From assembly GCA_018830135.1 (NCBI GenBank), contig JAHJTB010000177.1, forward strand, positions 1 through 41,826: a stretch of 41,826 nucleotides of DNA. Reading direction: 5' to 3'. The notes below the pieces were generated by a model. That model saw nothing but the letters and a program-made list of their open reading frames with translations, searched no databases and was not told the DNA's origin. Position 1 is the first letter of the stretch, and each line of letters opens with the position of its first letter. This DNA comes from Pseudomonadota bacterium. Lineage in GTDB: Bacteria; Desulfobacterota; Desulfarculia; Adiutricales; JAGVGV01. Shown piece after piece: positions 25,121-32,531 of the stretch. The position numbers were made by a program, and so were the translations under genes.

Positions 25121-25937
25121 GCTGACGTCCTCCGTGGTTAAACCCGAGTTTTGCGGAGTTGCGCGCCGCCAAATCGCCCGCCAGGAGTGCAGCGCCGACG
25201 GCTCCGACCAGTTGTGTGTCCGGAGCCAACCTGGCCGACGTGTTCAGTCTGTCGTTCAGACGCTTGACAATGCCCGCGTTCTTGGCCACGCCGCCGCTGA
25301 TCGAAAATTCGGGCACAAAACCGATACGCTTGATCAGCGACTCCAATCGAACCGCCAGGGCGTCCACGATCCCAGCCAGAATATCGTTAACGGCTCGCCC
25401 CGCACGCAGTTGTTCCAGCACGTCGTTTTCCGCGAAAACGGCGCATGCGCTGTCAATCGGCAAAGGCCCCTCGACGGGTTCGAGGGACCGCGGGCCGATC
25501 TCCTCGAGGTCCAACCCGATCAACCGGGCCATCCTTTCCAAAAACCGTCCCGTTCCGGCCGCGCATTTATCGTTCAACACGAAATCCATCACGCGGCCCT
25601 GTCCATCGAAGTGTATGGCCTTACAATCCTGGCCGCCCACGTCCAGCAGGGTCCGAACGTCGGGGAAAAACCAATGCGCCCCCCGGGCATGACACGTGAT
25701 CTCGGTCACCTGTTTATGGGCGAAAGGCACATTCAACCGGCCGTATCCCGTGGCCACGACATAGTCCAGGTCTCCCAGCCGCAAACCATTGAGTTCCAAC
25801 AACTCGTCCATCACCATACGCCCGGCCTTCGAACTGTCCGCCCCGGTGGAAACCATATGGCCGCCGACCAGACGACCGTCTTCCATCAACGCGGCCTTGG
25901 CGGTCAGCGACCCGATATCGATCCCGGCCGCCGGCAT
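25113..25937 (-). CDS. ASKHA-type [4Fe-4S] activator ATPase 2 (BcrD/HgdC-like)
   Basis: A 274-residue member of the BadF/BadG/BcrA/BcrD ATPase family. It has the N-terminal phosphate-1 motif GIDIGSLTAKAAL (5-17), the second motif LDVGGQDCKAI (98-108) with the normal GGQD, and the two cluster cysteines C125 (NDKCAAGTGRF) and C165 (DSACAVFAE). These proteins form dimers bridging one [4Fe-4S] cluster and use ATP to push a low-potential electron into the dehydratase or reductase. ATG 25937 overlaps the stop of the upstream activator gene by one base (TGATG), so the two are translated in equal amounts, as expected for a heterodimer. Confidence 0.9.
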   Translation of the reverse strand: MPAAGIDIGSLTAKAALMEDGRLVGGHMVSTGADSSKAGRMVMDELLELNGLRLGDLDYVVATGYGRLNVPFAHKQVTEITCHARGAHWFFPDVRTLLDVGGQDCKAIHFDGQGRVMDFVLNDKCAAGTGRFLERMARLIGLDLEEIGPRSLEPVEGPLPIDSACAVFAENDVLEQLRAGRAVNDILAGIVDALAVRLESLIKRIGFVPEFSISGGVAKNAGIVKRLNDRLNTSARLAPDTQLVGAVGAALLAGDLAARNSAKLGFNHGGRQHV

Positions 25938-26716
25938 CACGCAGCCTCGGCTTCTCGGACTCCGCTCAGAGCGGCGCCCAGGGCGGCGATGAATTCCGGT
26001 TGAGGCGGTACAATCACCGTCGTACCGAGGGCTATTCCCAACTCGCGCGCAAACCCCGCGTTTCTGGCCACGCCGCCGACAAGGCACATTTCATCAGACC
26101 AGTCCACCTGCATCAACAGCGTCATGACGCGGTGCGCCAGAGCCTGATGCACGCCCCGCACGATGTCCTCCGGCCGTCGACCCGCGTGGACCAGCGTCAC
26201 GATCTCCGACTCCGCGAACACCGCGCACGTATTCTCGATTTCCACCGCGCCTTCGGCCGCCAGGGACATCGCACCCAGGGCGGACACGTCCACCTGGAAA
26301 ACCTCGGCCACCATCTCTAAAAACCGGCCGCTGCCGGAAGCGCACCGGTCGTTATGCCTGAACTTCACCGGCCGGTATCCATCACATGACACGGCCAGGC
26401 ATTTTTGATACCCCACATCCAGGACCGTACGGGCCTGTGGCCGGCGCCAGTGAATCCCCCGCGCCAGACAGGAGGACTCGCTTTCCACACGGTCCGCGAA
26501 TCCGACCCGGTGGCCGCCCATGCCGGTGACCACCGTCCGCTCCACTTCGGACAATTCCACCCCGGCTTTCCAGCAGGCGGACGCCAGGGCATCGGACGCC
26601 GCCTGAACCGTGCTGCCCGCTCCGGCGGGCGCCAGGGCCTCGGCCGCCGGCGAGCCATTCTCGAGGATGACCGCCTTGGCCGTGGAGACTCCAGCATCGA
26701 CACCCGCAATAATCAT
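25937..26716 (-). CDS. ASKHA-type [4Fe-4S] activator ATPase 1 (BcrA/BadF-like), variant motif
   Basis: A 259-residue protein of the same family as the next gene, sharing its layout: GVDAGVSTAKAVIL (5-18), cysteines C125 (NDRCASGSGRF) and C164 (NTCAVFAE), and VGGVARNAGF. The second phosphate motif differs: LDVGYQKCLAV (99-109) instead of the usual GGQD, so the acidic residue is replaced by lysine. Two distinct subunits are typical of class I benzoyl-CoA reductases (BcrA plus BcrD), while hydroxyacyl-CoA dehydratases generally use a homodimer. It is the first gene of the minus-strand array, about 45 bases after a predicted transcription start. Confidence 0.88.
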   Translation of the reverse strand: MIIAGVDAGVSTAKAVILENGSPAAEALAPAGAGSTVQAASDALASACWKAGVELSEVERTVVTGMGGHRVGFADRVESESSCLARGIHWRRPQARTVLDVGYQKCLAVSCDGYRPVKFRHNDRCASGSGRFLEMVAEVFQVDVSALGAMSLAAEGAVEIENTCAVFAESEIVTLVHAGRRPEDIVRGVHQALAHRVMTLLMQVDWSDEMCLVGGVARNAGFARELGIALGTTVIVPPQPEFIAALGAALSGVREAEAA

Positions 26717-26767
26717 CCTGTTTTCCAGTGCGATGTGAGTTGCGTATTGGGACTCGTTCCTTCTGGG

Positions 26768-26796
26768 TATATAATCGTAAAAATTCGTTTTGGCAA
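26768..26796 (-). promoter_or_regulatory. Predicted sigma70 promoter of the activator/TCS/dehydratase array
   Basis: On the minus strand TTGCCA (26796-26791), a 17-base spacer and TATATA (26773-26768). Transcription would start near 26761, giving a leader of about 45 bases before ATG 26716. The flanking DNA is strikingly AT-rich compared with the surrounding genes. Confidence 0.55.
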
Positions 26797-26936
26797 ATCC
26801 GTTTTCCCGCCCTCCGGATTGCTTTCATATTATTTCTTTTTAAATTCAATTGGTTAAAATTGACACACGCCGATCTGCCGCCCGCCTACAAACGGCCGTC
26901 CGACATGCTCGTTTGCCACTCCGACCCAAAATTCCC

Positions 26937-26965
26937 TTGACAGGCCGTAGCCCGGAACTTAGGAT
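26937..26965 (+). promoter_or_regulatory. Predicted sigma70 promoter of the CaiB/BaiF gene
   Basis: TTGACA (26937-26942, perfect), 17-base spacer, TAGGAT (26960-26965). It is divergent from the array promoter at 26768-26796, with about 140 bases between the two -35 elements. The predicted leader is about 170 bases. Apart from these promoters the 26717-27145 spacer shows no gene. Confidence 0.5.
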
Positions 26966-27145
26966 GATATCGCTTTTTGCCGTATACACCAAACACACCC
27001 GGTTATCGATTCAAAACACCTGCCATAACCCACACCACGGGTGACCGCCCCTTATTTTCCGGCACATCCTCCGGATGAAATCCGGCCGGGCCAGCGCGGT
27101 TTCGCCCGATCGATTCAACGTACACTCGACGGAAAGGAGTCGGAA

Positions 27146-28321
27146 ATGACTTTGGCCCTTGATGGAATACGTGTGATTGATCTTTGTCGTTCCTATCCCC
27201 CGGCCTACGCCTCCATGTTCCTGGCCGATTTCGGCGCGGACGTGATCAAGGTCGACCCGCCCGGTTTCACCAGCCCCATCCCGGTGCCGGGCGGCCCGGA
27301 AGCGCAGGCTGCCTGGTATTCCCTGGATCGGAACAAAAAAAGCCTGTTGCTGAACATGAGAGACCCCGAGGGACTGGATATATTCTATCGACTCGTCGAA
27401 TCGGCGGACGTATTGCTGGAAAACTCCAAACCCGGAACCATGGAACGGTTGAAAATCGGGTATGATATCTTGGCCGGAATCAATCCCCGCCTGATTTACT
27501 GTTCGGTCTCCGGGTACGGCCAGGACGGTCCCTATGCCCTGATCCCGGGACACGATTCCAACTACCTGTCCATCAGCGGCGTGTTGAGCATGATCGGAGA
27601 AAAAGGCGGGCCGCCCATTGCGCCCGGCAACCTGGTCGCCGATCTGGCCGGGTCCGGCATGTTCTCGCTGTCCGCCATTCTCCTGGCCCTGCTGGCCCGG
27701 GGAAAAACCGGAAAAGGCCAGTTTATCGACGTCTCCTATACCGATACCGCGTTTTCCTTGGCCGGTTTCGAAACCGCTTTGTACTTCCTGACCGGCATGG
27801 AACCGCGACGAGGCGAAACGCTACGCACGGGTTCCGAACCATTCTGCGCCACCTACGAAACCAAGGACGGCAAGTGGTTCAACATCGCCTGTATCGAACC
27901 CAAACTCTGGATCAACCTGTGCCGGGCGCTCGATCGTGAAGACCTGATTTCCCATCAATGGACCTTTGATCAGGAAATAAAGTCCAAAGTATTCACCGAA
28001 CTCAGGGAGATTTTTAAAACCAAAACCCGCGACGAATGGTGGGACTGGGCCAAAGACAAGGAAATCGCCGCCGCGCCCGTGCTGGAACTGAACGAGGCCT
28101 TTGAAGACCCTCAAATTCAACATCGCAAGATGCTTCTCGAGTTGGATCATCCCGCGCTTGGGAAAATCAAACAGGCCGGCTTTCCCATCAAAATGTCGGA
28201 AACACCGGCCTCGTTTTCCAGATTCGGCCCCACACCCGGCCAGGATAGCGATGCGATACTTATAGACTTGGGCTTCAGTTCCGATCAGATTAATAAATTG
28301 CGCGAACAAGGAATCGTCTGA
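27146..28321 (+). CDS. CaiB/BaiF family CoA enzyme, alpha-methylacyl-CoA racemase-like
   Basis: A 391-residue class III CoA-transferase-family protein. The region SGYGQDGP, GHDSNYLSISG and NLVADLAGSG matches alpha-methylacyl-CoA racemases rather than CoA transferases. H136 and D166 are spaced 30 residues apart, as are the racemase catalytic His and Asp (H126 and D156 in the mycobacterial enzyme). It would epimerise the alpha-methyl centre of a branched acyl-CoA, making the side chain acceptable for beta-oxidation. The start is ATG 27146 with AAAGGAG 6 bases upstream; the frame is open for 35 more codons but these look non-coding. It is transcribed divergently from the catabolic array and probably belongs to the same pathway. 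Confidence 0.88.
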   Translation: MTLALDGIRVIDLCRSYPPAYASMFLADFGADVIKVDPPGFTSPIPVPGGPEAQAAWYSLDRNKKSLLLNMRDPEGLDIFYRLVESADVLLENSKPGTMERLKIGYDILAGINPRLIYCSVSGYGQDGPYALIPGHDSNYLSISGVLSMIGEKGGPPIAPGNLVADLAGSGMFSLSAILLALLARGKTGKGQFIDVSYTDTAFSLAGFETALYFLTGMEPRRGETLRTGSEPFCATYETKDGKWFNIACIEPKLWINLCRALDREDLISHQWTFDQEIKSKVFTELREIFKTKTRDEWWDWAKDKEIAAAPVLELNEAFEDPQIQHRKMLLELDHPALGKIKQAGFPIKMSETPASFSRFGPTPGQDSDAILIDLGFSSDQINKLREQGIV

Positions 28322-28389
28322 AACCCGGACCTGGGAGTCCGCGACAGACGGGATTCCGGGACACGTTCAGTCAGGCCGGATTATTCGCG

Positions 28390-28485
28390 GCGCCATGTTT
28401 CGTTTCCGGCGAGGAAACAGGGGTGAAGCTGTATCTAGGGATACTGTGAGCCCCGGTTGACAAAGCCGGAGGCGAAACATGGCGC
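28390..28485. repeat. Long palindromic element A (96 bp)
   Basis: Two arms of exactly 46 bases (28390-28435 and 28440-28485) pair colinearly around a 4-base loop. The outer 13 bases are perfect (GCGCCATGTTTCG), the inner 5 bp (GTATC/GATAC) are perfect, and no gaps are needed along the arm despite several mismatches. It lies in a spacer between converging genes, just 3' of the CaiB/BaiF gene, and could act as a terminator or be a mobile repeat. It shares the apical TATC-N4-GATA design with elements B and C. Confidence 0.65.
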
Positions 28486-28541
28486 TACCTTGATCGCTCT
28501 TCATTCAGGTACCGGCCCTGATCGAAAGAATCTTGGTCAGA

Positions 28542-28726
28542 GAAACCCGAATTTTGCAGTTGTCTTCTGCTGCGGCGTCGAACTGCGTGCTGCAATGCTT
28601 GTTTCCCGATTTTCGGCCCAGGGCGTATCCAGTGATACGCCTGCGGCCAAAAATCGGTCCAACTACGCTTTTCGCTATGCATTTCGACGCCTCGCTACAA
28701 ACCCAACTGCAAAATTCGGGTTTCTA
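28542..28726. repeat. Long palindromic element B (185 bp)
   Basis: The outer 22 bases form a perfect inverted repeat (ends AGAAACCCGAATTTTGCAG at 28542). Further matched blocks occur inward (GGCGTCGAA, CCGATTTT, GGCGTATC), ending in GTATC-CAGT-GATAC at 28626-28639. Arms are 89 and 92 bases long. The sequence reads as one long imperfect stem rather than a gene; no open frame makes sense. It lies between the converging CaiB/BaiF and sensor-kinase genes. Its minus strand aligns with the plus strand of element C, so they belong to one repeat family. Confidence 0.75.
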
Positions 28727-28763
28727 AATGAGTCAAGGGCAGACTTGAAACGGCCGGCTCGAA

Positions 28764-30131
28764 TCACACCGGGCCGCTAATGGTCAGGCAGAGGCCGTTG
28801 TTGATATTTTCAGCCTTGATGCTCCAGCCGACGCTTTCCAAGGTGCGTTTGGCAATAGCCAGCCCCAGGCCGGTTCCCTGCCCCCGGGCTTTGGAAAGCC
28901 GCTGAAAGGGCAGGAACATGCGCTGCAATTCATCCTCGCTCAATCGTGGCGTCGTGTTGAAAAAACGCAGAATGGTCCAGTCGTTTTCCCGAGCCAACGA
29001 AACCCCGGCCACGCCCCCGTCGTTTGCGTACCGTCCCATATTGTCCAGAACATTGGATACGGCCAGGCCCAGGGCATCCCTATCCCCTTTTACTAGGCAT
29101 TGCGCCGGCAGGTCGGCCTGGACGGTCAGATTGCGCGCCTGGAACAAGGAATTCATCCGGTCCAGTTGATCTTTCACCATGGCGGCCAGATCGAATTCTT
29201 CTGGCCTGGGCCTCGTGTCCGTAAGGTCCCGTTTGGATAAGAGCAGGATCTTGCCGACCAGGAGGTCCATTTCCTCCACCTCCCGCTCCATTTCCTCCAG
29301 ATAGCGGTCCACCCCGGCATCGCCCCGCTGCCTCAAGCGGTCCTGAATTAATTCCTGGGCCACTCGAATTCGGGCCAGGGGGCTTCTCAGTTCGTGAGAC
29401 ACATTAGTCAGCAGATCCCGACCGCTTTTAATCATTTTACTCAAAGAGTCGGCCATTTGATTGAAGGCCCCGCCCATGTCGCCGATCTCGTCCCGGGTGG
29501 TGACAACCGCCCGGTGGTCAAGGTCGCCGGCGGCGATTCGATGGGCTGATTCATGGAGTTCCGTAACCGGACGGGTAATGGACCTGGATAGAGGAATGGA
29601 AAGCGCGCCGACCAGCACAAATATAAGAACCAAGCCGACGCCGAACACCAGGTGATGGGCGTGGGAACGAGGTTCTTCGTATGTAAAATGGAGCCTTATC
29701 GGTGGTCCGGACGGCCATGGTATCGACGCAGACCCATACACGTCCACATCAGGATCAAATATCACGTGTCGGATATGCTCGCCCGCGGTCCACTTGCGCA
29801 TCAGGGAGGCGACAGATTCAGGCGTCTGACCGGGATAGGTGGTCATCAGGATGTTTCCGTCCAGGTCCGCGATCCAATAGTGCGTGTTTAACGGCCCGCT
29901 TATAGCCTTCAGCAAGGCGGCTATCTTATCGCGCGTTGTGGGTGAAATGCCCGTTTCGCCGTCCAGTTGGGTCGCTACCAAATGGCGAACCGCCTCCAGG
30001 TGCATTTGGGCTTCCCCTTCGTACTGGCCGCCCTCGATCACATGATACAAAAGGAAAACGATCAGGTTGACCGCCAGCATGACCCCGAGAAAGGTCAGAT
30101 AAATCTTGGTAAATAATCGGCGCGGTTTCAT
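28764..30131 (-). CDS. Membrane sensor histidine kinase, HAMP type (CpxA-like)
   Basis: A 455-residue kinase: a membrane helix at about 10-32, a periplasmic sensor domain of about 125 residues, a second helix at 161-180, a HAMP linker (SRSITRPVTELHESAHRIAA), a HisKA domain with H246 (NVSHELRSPL) and an ATPase domain ending with GLGLAIAKRTLESVGW. This architecture matches CpxA/envelope-stress kinases. The start codon overlaps the stop of the upstream regulator by four bases (ATGA). It is divergent from the RND pump genes, so it probably controls efflux in response to an envelope or solvent signal. Confidence 0.92.
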   Translation of the reverse strand: MKPRRLFTKIYLTFLGVMLAVNLIVFLLYHVIEGGQYEGEAQMHLEAVRHLVATQLDGETGISPTTRDKIAALLKAISGPLNTHYWIADLDGNILMTTYPGQTPESVASLMRKWTAGEHIRHVIFDPDVDVYGSASIPWPSGPPIRLHFTYEEPRSHAHHLVFGVGLVLIFVLVGALSIPLSRSITRPVTELHESAHRIAAGDLDHRAVVTTRDEIGDMGGAFNQMADSLSKMIKSGRDLLTNVSHELRSPLARIRVAQELIQDRLRQRGDAGVDRYLEEMEREVEEMDLLVGKILLLSKRDLTDTRPRPEEFDLAAMVKDQLDRMNSLFQARNLTVQADLPAQCLVKGDRDALGLAVSNVLDNMGRYANDGGVAGVSLARENDWTILRFFNTTPRLSEDELQRMFLPFQRLSKARGQGTGLGLAIAKRTLESVGWSIKAENINNGLCLTISGPV

Positions 30132-30832
30132 TTTCTATCCACAAACATGTATCCGGAACCCCACACCGTCTTGATGCGCTCGCGGTGTTCCGGATACGGT
30201 TTAAGTTTGGCGCGCAGGTTACTCACGTGCACGTCAATGCTGCGGTCAAACGCCTCCACATCCCGCCCCCGGGCGTAATTCAACAATTCATCCCTGCTGA
30301 ATATCGTATCCGGCCGGTTCATCATCATTTCCAGCAATCGGAATTCGGTGCCGGAAAGTTCGATTTCGTCATCGCCGGCCACAAGGGTCTTCCGGGACGT
30401 ATCCAGTGCCAGCCCTCCGGCGGAAATGGTGGTCACGGCCTTTCCCGCCCCCTTGCCGAATCCGCCGGCCCTGCGCGTGACCGCCTTGATACGGGCCACC
30501 AGTTCGCGGGGGTTGAACGGCTTGGGCAGATAATCGTCCGCGCCCAGTTCCAGACCCACAATCCGGTCGGCGTCCTCGCCCTTGGCGGTCAGCATGATCA
30601 CCGGCACCGAAGCCTGCCGCCGGATGTCCCGTAACACTTCCAGGCCGTCCTTGCCCGGCATCATGATATCCAGGATGATGATGTCCGGTGTTTCCCGGAG
30701 CACCGCGTCCATGGCCTCAAGCCCGTCCGGTCGCGTGGCCACGCGATACCCGTAGCCTTCCAGGTAATCCTTGAGAAGGCGTTGCAGTTTGATGTCATCG
30801 TCAATAATGAGAACGCGTTGTGACGGTTGCAT
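30128..30832 (-). CDS. OmpR-family response regulator (CpxR-like)
   Basis: A 234-residue regulator with receiver domain (DDD at 11-13, D55 in IILDIMMPG, K105 region LPKPF) and a C-terminal winged helix (FRLLEMMMNRPDTIFSRDEL to the C-terminal WGSGYMF). It is the first gene of a two-gene operon with the HAMP kinase and is divergent from the RND pump operon, a common arrangement for envelope-stress-controlled efflux. A predicted promoter and a CpxR-box-like repeat lie in the 292-base spacer before it. Confidence 0.93.
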   Translation of the reverse strand: MQPSQRVLIIDDDIKLQRLLKDYLEGYGYRVATRPDGLEAMDAVLRETPDIIILDIMMPGKDGLEVLRDIRRQASVPVIMLTAKGEDADRIVGLELGADDYLPKPFNPRELVARIKAVTRRAGGFGKGAGKAVTTISAGGLALDTSRKTLVAGDDEIELSGTEFRLLEMMMNRPDTIFSRDELLNYARGRDVEAFDRSIDVHVSNLRAKLKPYPEHRERIKTVWGSGYMFVDRK

Positions 30833-30891
30833 TCCTACCCCCGTTTCGAGACCTCGGCAAAAGGACTTTTTGAAGAGACCTCATGTCAGGG

Positions 30892-30897
30892 ATTATA
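30892..30897 (-). promoter_or_regulatory. Candidate -10 element of the regulator/kinase operon
   Basis: A perfect TATAAT on the minus strand (30897-30892), about 60 bases before the regulator start. The -35 position (AATGTC at 17 bases) is weak, as at activator-dependent promoters. A TGTCAG...CTGACA inverted repeat (6-base arms) frames the -10 element. Confidence 0.35.
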
Positions 30898-30923
30898 TCC
30901 AAATCGTTCGATCTGACATTTTA

Positions 30924-30940
30924 TTTAACACTTTTTTTAC
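30924..30940 (-). promoter_or_regulatory. CpxR-box-like tandem repeat
   Basis: On the minus strand, GTAAA, six bases, GTTAAA. This resembles the enterobacterial CpxR site (GTAAA, about 5 bases, GTAAA). It lies between the divergent regulator and RND operons, where autoregulation and pump control would act. The match is short and in AT-rich DNA, so chance is possible. Confidence 0.25.
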
Positions 30941-31124
30941 ATTTTGTCCGGCCCGCCAAAAACTTTTTTAAAGATTTCCCTATAGACTCCAAATTAAGTG
31001 AAGGATCGACGGGAGTGCAATACCGAATACCGCTCCTTCGTCCACTGTTACAAAGATCAAATCGATGCGGCAGGAGATCAATCAAACCCATGCCGGGCAA
31101 ACCGGTCCCGGGGGAGGCGACATC

Positions 31125-32531
31125 ATGGCAATGGATATCGAAATACCTGAAAAATCGGAGACCGTGACGGTCAAACCGCACCGCTTCTTGATAGTCCGAA
31201 TACTAATCAGCCTGGCGATCCTGGCCATCGGAGTCCTGTGCTTTATTATTCTGGCCGGCATGAAAGAAGCTCCGGCCGAAACACCGTTTATGGAAACTTC
31301 CCTGCAGGTGGATGTTTCGCCCGCCGTGGCGACCAGCTTGAGAATCCCCCTTTCCGGGCTGGGCGAAGTCCGGTCGTTGAACGTGGTGGCGATATCGGCC
31401 GAGGTAACCGGCTCCATCATATACGTTCATCCGCGTTTGGAGCCCGGGTACACCGTTGGGGCCGGGGAAATCATGTTTAAAATAGACCCACGAGAATACC
31501 AGGCCGTTCTTGACGACCTGACAGCCGCCCTGGACCGCGAACGATCGGCGCTGAACCGGCTGGAGCTGGAATGCCGATCCCTGCATCAACGTCTGGCCAT
31601 CCTGAAACGGAACCGCGAGCTGGCCCGAGCGGAACTGGCCCGGTACCAGCGCCTCCTTAACGATAGTAAGTCCGTGTCTCAATCCAGTGTCGAAGCGGCC
31701 GAGCGCGATTTCAATTCGGTTTCGGACCAGTTCGAACAGTTCAGCCAAACCGCGGCCGAATCACCGCTTCGCCTGGAAGAGGCCAGGCAAAACATCAAAT
31801 CATTGCAGGCCCGTCTGGAGCAGGCCCGGATCAACCTGGACCGGTGCGTCGTCCGGGCCCCGTATGAGGCCCGAATCAAAGATGCATCCCTTGAGGTCGG
31901 TCAGTTTGTGACGCCCGGAACCGCTGTTATCACCCTGGTGGACGATATTAATCTTGAAATCCGGACCCCCCTGGATTTCCGGGAGGCGGAAAAATGGATG
32001 CCCTTCCTTGATTCGCCGCCGAATTCAAAAAAGCCCGCATGGTTCCGTCCGCTGAAACCTGTGAAATGCACCATCCGCTGGACAGAAAACCCGGAAGCCT
32101 ACCAATGGACCGGGATACTGGACCGGGTCGTGGATCTGGACACCGATACCCGGACCATTACCGTGGCCGTGCGGATCCATCAAACCGAATATCCGGCCGG
32201 ATCCGGCCTTTCCTTTCCGTTAGTCCAGGGCATGTTCTGCCAGGTGGAAATACCCGGCCGCATGATGGCCGGCGTGGTCCGCATTCCCCGTTCCGCCCTG
32301 GCCCCGGATCAAACCGTGTATGTGGCGGAAAACGGACGTCTCAAGACCAGGCCCGTGAAAACGCTCAAAGCCGTGGGCACGGACATGCTCATTGAACACG
32401 GCCTTCAGCCGAACGAACTGGTCATTACCACCCGACTGATTGAGCCTATGGAAAACGCAAAACTGGATATCCAGACCACCGGAAACGTCGGCTCAGACAC
32501 AAAACAGGATCGCCTGGAGTTCGGACGATGA
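31125..32531 (+). CDS. RND efflux membrane fusion protein (periplasmic adaptor)
   Basis: A 468-residue HlyD/AcrA-family adaptor. It has a short cytoplasmic N-terminus, one membrane anchor (about 20-46, FLIVRILISLAILAIGVLCF), a lipoyl half-motif and barrel, then a long coiled-coil hairpin (about 130-260, rich in Leu/Arg/Glu, for example RELARAELARYQRLLNDSKS), the second lipoyl half (VRAPYEARIKDASLEVGQFV) and a beta-barrel/proximal domain. It links the inner-membrane pump to an outer-membrane channel. ATG 31125 (MAMDIEI) follows GGGGGAGG at about 7 bases. The stop overlaps the pump start by four bases (ATGA). No outer-membrane channel gene is next to it. Confidence 0.9.
   Translation: MAMDIEIPEKSETVTVKPHRFLIVRILISLAILAIGVLCFIILAGMKEAPAETPFMETSLQVDVSPAVATSLRIPLSGLGEVRSLNVVAISAEVTGSIIYVHPRLEPGYTVGAGEIMFKIDPREYQAVLDDLTAALDRERSALNRLELECRSLHQRLAILKRNRELARAELARYQRLLNDSKSVSQSSVEAAERDFNSVSDQFEQFSQTAAESPLRLEEARQNIKSLQARLEQARINLDRCVVRAPYEARIKDASLEVGQFVTPGTAVITLVDDINLEIRTPLDFREAEKWMPFLDSPPNSKKPAWFRPLKPVKCTIRWTENPEAYQWTGILDRVVDLDTDTRTITVAVRIHQTEYPAGSGLSFPLVQGMFCQVEIPGRMMAGVVRIPRSALAPDQTVYVAENGRLKTRPVKTLKAVGTDMLIEHGLQPNELVITTRLIEPMENAKLDIQTTGNVGSDTKQDRLEFGR

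Noticed and set aside
25135-25162. AAACCCGAGTTTTGCGGAG, similar to the outer end of palindromic element B
   Set aside because: It lies inside the C-terminal codons of the activator ATPase, has mismatches to the element end, and has no inverted partner nearby; chance similarity is likely.
19786-26716. Class II (tungsten, BamB-type) benzoyl-CoA reductase, as common in sulfate reducers
   Set aside because: None of the genes resembles BamB-I subunits; the activators here are ATP-dependent ASKHA proteins.
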